This document shows, piece by piece, positions 1 through 8,819 of a stretch of 64,000 bases of DNA; position 1 is the first letter of the stretch, and the number at the start of each line of letters is the position of its first letter. Where the stretch lies: positions 2,270,501-2,334,500 of the forward strand of contig CATNEN010000032.1 in assembly GCA_950097015.1 (NCBI GenBank). The letters are read 5' to 3'. Source of the stretch: Macrostomum hystrix (Eukaryota; Platyhelminthes; Macrostomidae). The translations under genes and the position numbers were made by a program. The notes beneath the pieces were generated by a model. That model had not been told where the DNA came from. It was given only the letters and a program-made list of their open reading frames with translations, and did no database searches.

Positions 1-14
1 GTCAAGTGTCTCCC

Positions 15-144
15 CGCCAATCAGCGACCTCCTGGCCTCTCTAATTGCGATTTTTTAGGCGGCGAGAAGAGAAAGAAAGGTGCGATCTGCGCAGGTGGGG
101 TGGGTGTTCCGGAGGGGCCAGCGCACAGGAGTGGCTATATAAAA
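15..144 (+). promoter_or_regulatory. CCAAT/TATA promoter of the 112-aa gene
   Basis: CCAATCAG lies at about 17-24, a GT-rich CACCC-type box (GGTGGGGTGGGTG) at about 96-108, and TATATAAAA at 136-144. Initiation is expected near 165-170, about 70 nt before the ATG at 238. The order CCAAT, CACCC-type box, TATA is the same as in the module at 7938-8035. The motifs are seen in the sequence; promoter activity is inferred. Confidence 0.65.
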
Positions 145-237
145 CAGAGATCCGTTTGTCCACTTGACCAACAGCGCTCACTTCCTTCTCAAGTTTCACT
201 GCTCAAGCTAATCAGAGACTTCTGAGCTCGAACTGTC

Positions 238-576
238 ATGGCCAGAAGACGCGTCACTTTCGACGGCTCCTTCAGCTCTGGCATCAGCACGGAGGCCAGG
301 CTGCGTCATCGGCTACAGACGGCGATGGCTGCAGACACTTCAGCGCTCCAGGAACTGCTGCTTGCGTCTGCTCAACCTGTGAGCATGGTGGCACTGCCGG
401 AGTTCTATCACAGACAGCCGATTGAATTCAAGGACAGGCGCGCCGACTCGGGCACTGATGGCGGACAACTTCTCAGGATGTCGGCCGCAGATCGTGACGG
501 CTTCCTTCATCACTGTCAGGATCAGGACAACCAGGCTGCTGGCAACTTGATTCATCTGGGCAGTTTGCAGCCATAG
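238..576 (+). CDS. small intronless hypothetical protein, 112 aa
   Basis: An ATG-started ORF of 112 codons placed between a well-formed promoter (CCAAT, TATA at 136-144) and a polyadenylation signal (AATAAA at 934-939), which makes it a credible single-exon gene. The product starts with a basic stretch (MARRR), has a moderately helical middle and no signal peptide, membrane segment or cysteine motif. I do not recognise a family. The 3' UTR would be about 360 nt. Opposite-strand ORFs over the same bases have no promoter and are ignored. Confidence 0.6.
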   Translation: MARRRVTFDGSFSSGISTEARLRHRLQTAMAADTSALQELLLASAQPVSMVALPEFYHRQPIEFKDRRADSGTDGGQLLRMSAADRDGFLHHCQDQDNQAAGNLIHLGSLQP

Positions 577-933
577 ACCGACTTATCTCGCTTTTGGATA
601 ATCCTAGTCTTGTTGATTGTATTTTACCGCTAGTTTGAACACTAAGTTTTGCTTGCGATTTCATTTCATTGTTTTGCTTTTCTTTCACAAATCGTGTTTT
701 GATGAGTTCCTTGTTCCAATGCTCAATTTTCCGGGCTGTGATAACTTCTGTAAATAGGCCCTCCTGACTGTTTTTAATGTTTTAAGTCAATGTGCATGCC
801 GAGTCAATCAATATCAGCAACTATGCTCTAGACTCCTCTAGAAACTCGCTTAAACTCTGCAAAGTTTTGCAGTGAAATAATTGTAGGGAAATTCAGCGAT
901 TGAGTTTTTGGTTACTTTCCTTTTACATTCGCT

Positions 934-939
934 AATAAA
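934..939 (+). terminator. polyadenylation signal AATAAA
   Basis: Canonical AATAAA about 360 nt after the stop of the 112-aa gene, in an AT-rich tail. The interval from 577 to 1055 otherwise holds only the 3' UTR and short unique DNA. Confidence 0.6.
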
Positions 940-1056
940 GAGATTCTGAGAAAAGTACCGAGTCAAGAATTCAGTAAAGCAAAAACATAATCCATAAAAA
1001 CTGATAAATGCAAATCAATTTAGTCGCTAAAACATGCACTCATGAAGAATAAAAAT

Positions 1057-1977
1057 CCTCTCCCTGTCTCCGCTCCCAGTCTCTTCTCTCCCAGTCTCTC
1101 CTCTCCCAGTCTCCTCTCCCAGTCTCTCCTCTCCCAGTCTCTTCTCTCCCAGTCTCTCCTCACCCTGTCTCCTCACCCTGTCTCCTCTCCCAGTCTCTCC
1201 TCACCCTGTCTCCTCACCCTGCGGGAGAGAAGAGACTGGGAGAGGAGAGACTGGGAGAGAAGAGACTGGGAGAGGAGAGACTGGGAGAGGAGACTGGGAG
1301 AGGAGAGACTGGGAGAGAAGAGACTGGGAGAGAAGAGACTGGGAGAGAAGAGACTGGGAGAGGAGAGACTGGGAGAGAAGAGACTGGGAGAGGAGAGACT
1401 GGGAGAGGAGACTGGGAGAGGAGAGACTGGGAGAGAAGAGACTGGGAGAGGAGAGACTGGGAGAGAAGAGACTGGGAGAGAAGAGACTGGGAGAGGAGAG
1501 ACTGGGAGAGGAGAGACTGGGAGAGGAGAGACTGGGAGAGGAGACAGGGAGAGGAGAGACTGGGAGAGGGGAGACTGGGAGAGGAGAGACTGGGTGAGGA
1601 GAGACTGGGTGAGAAGAGACTGGGAGAGGAGAGACTGGGAGAGGAGACTGGGAGAGAAGAGACTGGGTGAGGAGAGACTCGGAAAGAGGAGAGACTGGGT
1701 GAGGAGAGACTGGGTGAGGAGAGACTGGGAGAGAAGAGACTGGGAGAGGAGAGACTGGGAGAGGAGACAGGGAGAGGAGAGACTGGGAGAGGGGAGACTG
1801 GGAGAGGAGAGACTGGGTGAGGAGAGACTGGGTGAGAAGAGACTGGGAGAGGAGAGACTGGGAGAGGAGACTGGGTGAGAAGAGACTGGGAGAGGAGAGA
1901 CTGGGAGAGGAGAGACTGGGAGAGGAGGGACTGGGAGAGGAGAGACTTGGAGAGTAGAGACAGGGAGAGGAGAGAGA
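1057..1977. repeat. 15-bp minisatellite in two opposite orientations (inverted array)
   Basis: The unit is GAGACTGGGAGAGGA (15 bp) with few variants. From about 1057 to 1219 it runs as the pyrimidine strand (CCCAGTCTCTCCTCT), then flips at about 1220 and runs as the purine strand to about 1977. The left arm (about 160 bp) can pair with any part of the longer right arm. Because 15 is a multiple of 3, long RDWER/GEERL-type ORFs appear on both strands; I treat them as artefacts. The same unit forms the array at 18205-19415. Confidence 0.95.
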
Positions 1978-2297
1978 CCATCGGACCCCTGTTAGTGTCT
2001 GGATTGCAGCATCTTATTATTCACGAGCAGTTTCAGGTTTCACTCAGGACTGGTCTTAGCTGAAGTGAGCTGATGCTAGATGAGCTGCTGGTGGTGGTGG
2101 CGTATTGTGCTGTGCAATAAAAGTGTCTCTATGCGTCAAAAGCTCGTAACAGTGTAAATCATGCAAATTGGATGTTAGCATTTTGTTGTTGCGCATAAAA
2201 TGTGTCCAGAATTGGTAACTAACCGTATCTGCTCAGTTCTTGTAAAAATAATCATAGACAGAAGATATAAATTGGTCTTGCTCAAAGTTTTCTGTAG
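1978..2297. other. unique spacer, no gene seen
   Basis: About 320 bp of AT-leaning unique DNA between two arrays. An AATAAA occurs at 2116-2121, but no plausible coding region lies in front of it. Confidence 0.5.
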
Positions 2298-2660
2298 CTC
2301 ATCCAGCTACGGTCATAGTAACTGCTCATCCATCTACAGTCATAGTAACTGCTCATCCAGCTACGGTCATAGTAACTGCTCATCCATCTACAGTCATAGT
2401 AACTGCTCATCCAGCTACGTTCATAGTAACTGCTCATCCATCTACAGTCATAGTAACTGCTCAACCATCTACGGTCATAGTAACTGCTCATCCATCTACG
2501 GTCATAGCAACTGCTCATCCATCTACAGTCATAGTAACTGCTCAACCATCTACAGTCATAGTAACTGCTCATCCATCTATGGTCATAGCAACTGCTCATC
2601 CAGCTACGGTCATAGCAACTGCTCATCCATCTACGGTCATAGCAACTGCTCGTACTCGTA
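2298..2660. repeat. 27-bp minisatellite, about 13 copies
   Basis: The unit is 27 bp, with core GGTCATAGTAACTGCTCATC and a variable CAGC/CATC position. It starts and ends abruptly. Stop-free reading in the Ser/Cys/Tyr-rich plus frame and in a minus frame follows from 27 being a multiple of 3. Confidence 0.93.
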
Positions 2661-3099
2661 GATTAGCATTTTGTGACGCAAAAAATAGTAAGAAAATATG
2701 CCAAATCACGCAGCGCGCCAGCCCGCCCACCAACCCACCAGGCGTCAAATTAATTCAAATCCCCAGCTAAAATCTCAAATTCTACAAAAATTTCATGAAA
2801 ATGTCTCATGGTTGGCGATTTTCTGCACAGTTTCAATTTGCACTTTGATTAGGTTGAAGAAGAATTGCAAGAGGATATCTTTTTTGGAGTTGAAAATTAA
2901 CTCCTGGTGGATATTTACCTGCTGAGTTATTACGAATGATGGAAAACGAAATCGAAAACGCTTTCGCGAAGTGAGCTCGAAGCATGCTTTGACAAAGAAT
3001 AAATTTTCCTGATCACATTCATTCCTGAGCAGCGGTTTCAAAAACTATTTTTAGAAAACAATTAGGAGTGGGCAAGGAAGGCGAGGACCAAATTGAGTG
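2661..3099. other. unique spacer, no gene seen
   Basis: AT-rich unique DNA between two minisatellites. Short ORFs on both strands have no recognisable domain, promoter or splice pattern. Confidence 0.4.
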
Positions 3100-3315
3100 G
3101 GGCGGAAGGTGAGTGCGAGGGGCGGATGGGAGCGGAAGGTGGGTACGACGGGCGGATGGGAGCGGAAGGTGGGTACGACGGGCGGATGGGAGCGGAAGGT
3201 GGGTACGACGGGCGGATGGGAGCGGAAGGTGGGTACGACGGGCAGATAGGAGCGGAAGCGGACTGCAGGGGGCGGATAGGAGCGGAAGCGGACTGCAAGT
3301 GGCGGATAGGAGCGG
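3100..3315. repeat. 30-bp GC-rich minisatellite, about 7 copies
   Basis: 30-bp unit with core GGCGGATGGGAGCGGAAGG. The first four to five copies are near-identical; the last two are diverged (GGACTGCAGGGG variant). The G-rich strand is the plus strand. Confidence 0.92.
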
Positions 3316-3535
3316 AATCCAGGAGCCAGCCCTGATTCGCTAGAAAAAAACAAAAGCGTGCCTTCAATTAAGTTTTTTGTTTCCTTGATTTATTTGTCTG
3401 CTTGACTCAATTGATCAAATGCGAGCCAGTTGAGTGGATATATATTTATGCCATTTCAATTAGTCAGCATGGTTTTGAGTTGTTTGCGCAGCTGGAATGT
3501 CCTGATGGCGCAGTCGGACGGGATGTTGAGCTCGT

Positions 3536-3796
3536 TTATTTCCCGCCTTTTTGTATATGTCCAAGCTTGTAGAGAATCGACTGCAGACTGCGCCGTTTGC
3601 CAGCCGTCTGCCACGGCTCCTGCGGGCGCCCCCAGGTAAGGCTGGCGGTCTCGTCGTCCAGCCCATCTCTTAGAGCGGCGGCGACGGTCTCCAGATCGAC
3701 GGCGTCGCCATAGCGCTCAGCAGCCGGGCCAGTAAGGGGCGCGGCCACGGCGGCCGTAACAACGAGCAGCAGAGGGAGCAGAGAGATCGGCGACAT
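3536..3796 (-). CDS. secreted prohormone / neuropeptide-precursor-like protein, 86 aa
   Basis: The ATG at 3796 opens an 86-codon ORF. Residues 1-20 are a textbook signal peptide (MSPISLLPLLLVVTAAVAAP). A 46-residue propeptide follows, then Gly-Lys-Arg-Arg at about residues 66-69, the form of an amidation plus dibasic cleavage site, and a 17-residue C-terminal peptide beginning SLQSILYKLG. Length and layout fit an animal neuropeptide or peptide-hormone precursor; I do not recognise the mature peptide. On the minus strand, TATAAAA at 3979-3985 is followed by a short 5' UTR, an approx. 82-nt intron (donor GTAAC at 3898, acceptor near 3817) and the CDS. An AATAAA overlaps the stop codon, and another minus-strand signal is near 3388. 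Confidence 0.65.
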   Translation of the reverse strand: MSPISLLPLLLVVTAAVAAPLTGPAAERYGDAVDLETVAAALRDGLDDETASLTWGRPQEPWQTAGKRRSLQSILYKLGHIQKGGK

Positions 3797-3978
3797 GAGT
3801 TCGGAGGCTCTGCAAGCTGCGTTGCGGGATCATTGAGATTAGGAGTTGAAATTCCATTATTCTCAATAACCAAAGTTCAATGAAAAACAGCATGTTACCT
3901 TTTGTAGCGTTTGTAGCTTTGCTGGCGAGTTTGAGTTGAGTGTGTGGAAGATTTCCCATCGCCACAATCAAGCCGAGC

Positions 3979-3985
3979 TTTTATA
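3979..3985 (-). promoter_or_regulatory. TATA box of the prohormone-like gene
   Basis: TATAAAA on the minus strand, about 85 nt before the 5'-UTR donor and 190 nt before the ATG at 3796. Initiation is expected near 3950-3955. Confidence 0.6.
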
Positions 3986-4261
3986 GGGCCTGTTTGGGGT
4001 AGTTGGGTTTTAAGAGGCCTATCCATTGGCAGTTGAGCTGTGGGAATACGGCACAAATTGCATTGGATTGCATTGACTCGAGATTAAGCCTGGAATTGGA
4101 AGCCATTCGTGTCGTCAAGTTCGATGCCCATTTTTGGACGGACGCTGAGAGGAGGAAAAATAAGGAGAAAAATGAGACGAGCTGATGAGACGAAAGAATA
4201 AGGGACGGTGAGAACGATTACTGTGGACTGGTGGCAGCCCCATGAGCAGATAGGATGCAGG

Positions 4262-4436
4262 GCGGATGGGGAAGATGGCATGGAAAGGATGGAGAAGAGA
4301 AAGATGGGAATAAAGGATGGAAAATATGTTCATGGAAGAATGGGGAAGATGGCATGGAAGGGTGGAAAATATGTTCATGGAAGAATGGGGAAGATGGCAT
4401 GGAAGGGTGGAAAATATGGGTATTGGAGAATGGGAC
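4262..4436. repeat. 45-bp short tandem array, about 3 copies plus a diverged one
   Basis: The 45-bp unit contains GGAAAATATGTTCATGGAAG and GGGGAAGATGGCATGGAAGG. Two copies are identical, with a diverged copy on each side. It lies immediately before the 55-bp array. Confidence 0.85.
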
Positions 4437-4466
4437 AATTAATTTGAGATCTTTTAACTGTCTCTG

Positions 4467-4975
4467 AATGTACATTCTTCAATGTCCACTCGGCCTGCTG
4501 GCTTCAAACTCTGCCTCACAGAATGTACATTCTTCAATGTCCACTCGGCCTGCTGGCTTCAAACTCTGCCTCACCGAATGTACATTCTTCAATGTCCACT
4601 CGGCCTGCTGGCTTCAAACTCTGCCTCACCGAATGTACATTCTTCAATGTCCACTCGGCCTGCTGGCTTCAAACTCTGCCTCACAGAATGTACATTCTTC
4701 AATGTCCACTCGGCCTGCTGGCTTCAAACTCTGCCTCACCGAATGTACATTCTTCAATGTCCACTCGGCCTGCTGGCTTCAAACACTGCCTCACCGAATG
4801 TACATTCTTCAATGTTCACTCGGCCTGCTGGCTTCAAACACTGCCTCACCGAATGTACATTCTTCAATGTCCACTCGGCCTGCTGGCTTCAAACTCTGCC
4901 TCACCGAATGTACATTCTTCAATGTCCACTCGGCCTGCTGGCTTCAAACACTGCCTCACCGAATGTACATTTTTG
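4467..4975. repeat. 55-bp minisatellite, about 9 copies
   Basis: 55-bp unit with core AATGTACATTCTTCAATGTC and CACTCGGCCTGCTGGCTTCA, more than 95% identical between copies. The length is 1 modulo 3 and the unit has no stop in any plus frame, so all three plus frames look open; this is not evidence of coding. The final unit decays into unique AT-rich DNA at about 4975. Confidence 0.95.
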
Positions 4976-5380
4976 TAGTTTAGAAGCAATGCCAAACAGT
5001 AGCAACTTTAGAAATGGTTCTCTTGCGCCTGCCGAAACCAAAATAAAAATATTTATCTATTTATTTATTTATGGCCTAGATCTGCGCATGCCAAGTACAG
5101 TCAGTGCTAATATATTATTAAGTAAAATATAATTGCTTTATAATAAACATCATCAAGCAATATCTAGATTAAGTAGCAGATGAGACATGAATTAAAAAGC
5201 GGTAGATATGATTCTTCTCTACTCAGTAGTATAAATATTCTAATTATTCAGCATTGTTAACATGAAAATACGGACAACAGTCAAAGGGTAAGTTTTTACA
5301 AATATTTTAACGATTAGAAACACATTTATAGCAACCTGGTGTGAAAAAAACTATTTAAAAGACTATTTATATTTAGAATA
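4976..5380. other. AT-rich spacer, no gene seen
   Basis: AT-rich DNA including a TTTATTTATTTATGG run near 5060. No exon, promoter or RNA gene recognised. Confidence 0.4.
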
Positions 5381-6204
5381 TACGTAGGGTGTCAACATGC
5401 CAAGATCCACATACAAGATCGATCCGATCAACTGAGGCTTTCGGACTCCCCATTCGATCCGCCAACTCTCTTGCAGTCCGACCGTAATTTTCCTGTATCC
5501 TGTAACCTTCACCCTTTGAATCTGTGCGATTGTTGATGGAGAGATCGGACGGCCACGGTTGGCTGTGTCATCAGCAACGTCTGTTCGCCCATGACTGAAC
5601 TCTTCAAGCCAGCGATAGACAGCACTCTGCGAGATGGGACTCTACGTGGAAGTCAGTCAGCTGGATTACGATTTCATTACCTCGCTTCCACAATTTCCAC
5701 TGGGAGTACACGAACTGGCGTTGATCTTTTTGGACGAAACGTTGAACTATTGCACAAGGGAAAAGGAAAAACTCTAAACTCAACAGCGGCATCTTGTCGA
5801 GGCGTACACAATGTCGATATCCGCGATGTGCTTGCTGCCTTTGGTGCCACGGATATCTCTTGCGTCAGCTTCTGCTTCTTTTGATTCTGGTGCTCACGCT
5901 TCTCTGTTTGTCTGTTGCCTTTTGCTGCTTCCGTTTTCTGATGCTTCTGCTCATTTTCTTCTGTCGCAAAATTTTCGTCTATGGACAAACTTGGGTTGGG
6001 CCTTGACTTGGTGTAACTCTACCGGCCCTTACCCCTTGTTCTAATTTTAGCCATAACTTTTGAATGAATTGACATTTTTAATTGATTCAAGAAGCCTTTG
6101 AAATGTTGAATGTTTTTTATCAGTCATGTGAGTTTCAATAAAATTTGTTTTAATACTTAGCCGGTGCATCGAGCTTTCCCACTATTTTTGGGACACCCCT
6201 CGTA
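5381..6204 (-). mobile_element. mariner-type deletion derivative with TIRs and TA duplications
   Basis: The ends are TACGTAGGGTGTC at 5381-5393 and the inverted TACGAGGGGTGTC at 6192-6204 (11 of 13 match). Each end abuts a TA dinucleotide (5379-5380 and 6205-6206), the expected target duplication. On the minus strand, 5790-5400 encodes the N-terminal part of a mariner transposase: residues like VYRWLEEFSHGRTDVADD, then GRPISPSTIAQIQRVK, then after a one-base frameshift QENYGRTARELADRMGSPK, the helix-turn-helix region. The left TIR follows at once, so the DDE catalytic domain is missing. A dead, internally deleted copy. Confidence 0.8.
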
Positions 6205-6437
6205 TATCGGCAAGTGTGTAAAGGCAAGTCACTCGTTATTTAATACGAATCTAATTGCTATTAACATGAACATAACATGAATCAGGATTAACGACCTGGA
6301 TTCTGTCATTGCAAAACAGATCAGTAAAGTATACATCAGCATATGAGGATTATGGATTAGAATACCTGGATAATATTATTATATCCAAGGATAACTGTTT
6401 AGATAGTGTTTAAATTATCAAAGATTATGAATTAGGA
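6205..6437. other. AT-rich spacer, no gene seen
   Basis: Unique AT-rich DNA between the mariner copy and the 20-bp array. The last 60 bp already contain loose copies of the array motif (GATTATGAATTAGG), a possible seed. Confidence 0.4.
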
Positions 6438-7000
6438 TAGAGAATTATGGATGGGATCCAAGGATTATGGATGGGATCCAATGATTATGGATGGGATCCA
6501 AAGATTATGGATGGGATCCAAGGATTATGGATGGGAACCAAAGATTATGAATGGGATCCAAGAATTATGGATGGGATCCAAGGATTATGGATGGGATCCA
6601 AGGATTATGGATGGGATCCAAAGATTATGGATGGGATCCAAGGATTATGGATGGGATCCAAGGATTATGGATGGGATCCAAGGATTATGGATGGGATCCA
6701 AAGATTATGGATGGGATCCAAGGATTATGGATGGGATCCAAGGATTATGGATGGGATCCAAAGATTATGGATGGGATCCAAGGATTATGGATGGGATCCA
6801 AAGATTATGGATGGGATCCAAGGATTATGGATGGGATCCAAGGATTATGGATGGGATCCAAAGATTATGGATGGGATCCAAGGATTAGGGATGGGATCCA
6901 AGGATTATGGATGGGATCCAAGGATTATAGGTGGGGACCAAGGATAATGAATAGGATACAAGGATTATGGATGGGAAGCAAAGATTATGAATGGGAATAA
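6438..7000. repeat. 20-bp minisatellite, about 28 copies
   Basis: Unit GGATTATGGATGGGATCCAA (GG/AG variant at the start), each copy carrying GGATCC. Very homogeneous in the middle, decaying at both edges. 20 is 2 modulo 3 and the unit is stop-free on the plus strand, so all plus frames stay open. Confidence 0.95.
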
Positions 7001-7137
7001 GGGAATTTCGCATAGGGATTTCAGAGGTAGGGATCAGGATTAAGGATCCGAGGAGTTCAGGTTGCAGAGATTCTATTCTGGAATAGGAAAGCACGAAAGC
7101 AGCGAGCAGTGGCATAACCAGAGCTGGAACAGCGCAG

Positions 7138-8663
7138 TTAAACAGGTCCGACCGGACGCCTTAGCCACCGGACAAGCAGCCACAGTCCCGGCCGGTATAG
7201 CAGGGCCAGCAGGATGACAAGCTGAACCAGGCCGACCACAGAGCTGGCATTATAAAGCTTCATGAGGCTGATGATTCGAGCTAAAGTGGACATTGGCGAG
7301 GCTGCCTGCTGCTGCTGCTGTTGGATAACAGCATTAGGCGAGCCGTAGCTGCGAACAAACAGAGCAGTGACGATTGCCACTAGAAGCACAAGGAATAAAA
7401 TCGGTGGCTCGATAGCCGCTCCGTTAGCATTCAAATTCCTGGGCCGATTGTCTGACGGCGCGTTAGGAACTGCCTCATTAGCATCGTCTAGCCAGCCTGG
7501 CTGCTGCTGCTGCTGTTCCGAGAAATGCGGCACTGAAGGCGGCGACTCCAACGGCCCGCATTGGCCGCCACGGACGCTACCGTCGTAACTAACACCGCTA
7601 GAATAGACCCGGTGCCGGCCAGAGAAAGCAGCCGAGCCGGCTGGTCGGCGATAGATGTAGGCCACTGGCCGGCGATCCATGGGACAGCTGGCGCTGTTCT
7701 GGCACCAATGCCGGAGGCAGTCGAAGCAGAAGCTGTGACAGCAGCCGTTTGGCACGCCGGCGTCGGCGCTGATGCCGCAGCAGCAGATGGCGCACTCACC
7801 TTCGAAACTATTCAGCGACAGTTCGATGGGATCCAGCTGGTCGAGCTGCTCTTGTTGCTGCTGCTGTTGCTTTTTGAGGCGCTTGCGGCTCTGGGGGACA
7901 TAGACAATTAAACTTAAAGACTAATGGCTAATCTGACTCTCATGCTTTTCTCCTCCTGCCGCTTTCTGATTGGTCAGCGATTCAGCCGCTTATTCTCTTA
8001 CCCACTGTCTACACACCACACGCCACTTATATAATCGAACCGCCAACCCCACTCCAACTGTTCTTAACGTTTATGCAGTTAAAAGGGCTACCTGAATCAC
8101 AATATAAAATAATACTTTTTGGACTTAAAAATGAACCCACGCCAACAAAAGCTCTGGTTTTTCCTCACAGGAAGGAAGCGACGAACTTTGCGAAAAATCG
8201 ATAATGAGCCACTGCCCCTGCTAGCTCTGGTCTCAGCCTCCGTCGAGCCCGCGACGGCCTCCTCGGCAACTTCAACTGGTTCGCCATCCAGACTATCGAT
8301 ATCGGCAGCCGCAGAGCTCAAACCAGAAGACGTAGGCAAGCTCTGCTGGCCGGAGGATCGGCCCCACCAGGCGCGGTGGACGCACAGCTGGCTAAACTGC
8401 CTGTCGCAGCCAGGACCCGGGCACAGCTGGAGGCCGGCCATTGGCTGGTCGGCGCCAAGCCTGGCCAGCATGCAGTGCGAGTGGCACGGATGCTCGCAGC
8501 AGCCCAACGGGTGGCAGAGCGTCTCGTCGCGCTGGCACCAGCGGCGAAGCTTGTCGCCGCAGATGGCGCAGCGGAGCCGCTTGCCGAAGCGCTCCTGGCA
8601 CACTGTTCGGGCCTGATGCAGGCGGCGCCGTTTGGCCAGCAAATTTGAAATGTAGGCTGACAT
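7138..8663 (-). CDS. membrane protein with two RING-type zinc fingers, about 415 aa (two exons)
   Basis: Two phase-0 exons, 8663-8169 and 7890-7138, joined by a 278-nt intron (donor GTGAGG at 8168, acceptor CCCCCAG at 7891). Exon 1 has a RING-H2-like cluster: C32-x2-C35, C56-x-H58-x2-H61-x2-C64, then C81-x4-C86. Exon 2 has a clearer RING: C198-x2-C201, C215-x-H217-x2-C220-x2-C223, C234-x2-D237, with Asp as last ligand and a CPMDR ending like the RING of PHRF1. Q-rich stretches follow, then hydrophobic helices at about 327-346 and 383-406. A membrane-bound E3 ubiquitin ligase is the likely role (inferred from the RING). The exon join rests on phase and splice signals; two separate genes are possible. 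Confidence 0.6.
7938..8035. promoter_or_regulatory. CCAAT/CACCC/TATA module, copy 1 (inside the RING-gene intron)
   Basis: Read on plus: CTTTCTGATTGGTC at 7962-7975 (inverted CCAATCAG), TTCTCTTACCC at 7993-8003, an ACACACCACACGCC box at 8011-8024, then TATATAAT at 8028-8035. About 75 bp is clearly related to 60641-60725. In plus orientation the order is that of a TATA promoter, antisense to the RING gene whose intron it occupies. It could drive an antisense transcript or be a dispersed repeat; the sequence does not decide. Confidence 0.55.
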
Positions 8664-8804
8664 GACAGCTTTGATCTAGGGCTGAAATCTGTGTGCCAGA
8701 TATATCCAGAATGCAGTGTGGTTATAGTCTGTATATTCGATGGACTGGCAGGGAGGCTGCCACAGATGGCAGCCACAAAAACACAATAGGATAGCTATAG
8801 ACCC

Positions 8805-8812
8805 ATTTTATA
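8805..8812 (-). promoter_or_regulatory. TATA box of the two-RING gene
   Basis: TATAAAAT on the minus strand about 140 nt before the ATG at 8663. Transcription would start near 8780 with a 5' UTR of about 115 nt. Confidence 0.5.
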
Positions 8813-8819
8813 GCTGGGG

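Noticed and set aside
4468..5132. Plus ORFs of 150-216 aa repeating ECTFFNVHSACWLQTL
   Set aside because: Same sequence read in all three frames of a 55-bp repeat. A 55-nt unit without stops on one strand is not improbable by chance (about 7% at random composition).
8119..8616. 165-aa plus ORF antisense to RING exon 1
   Set aside because: The minus strand has a cysteine/histidine finger pattern, ATG, TATA and an in-phase donor. The plus ORF has no motif, although the promoter-like module at 7938-8035 points at it.
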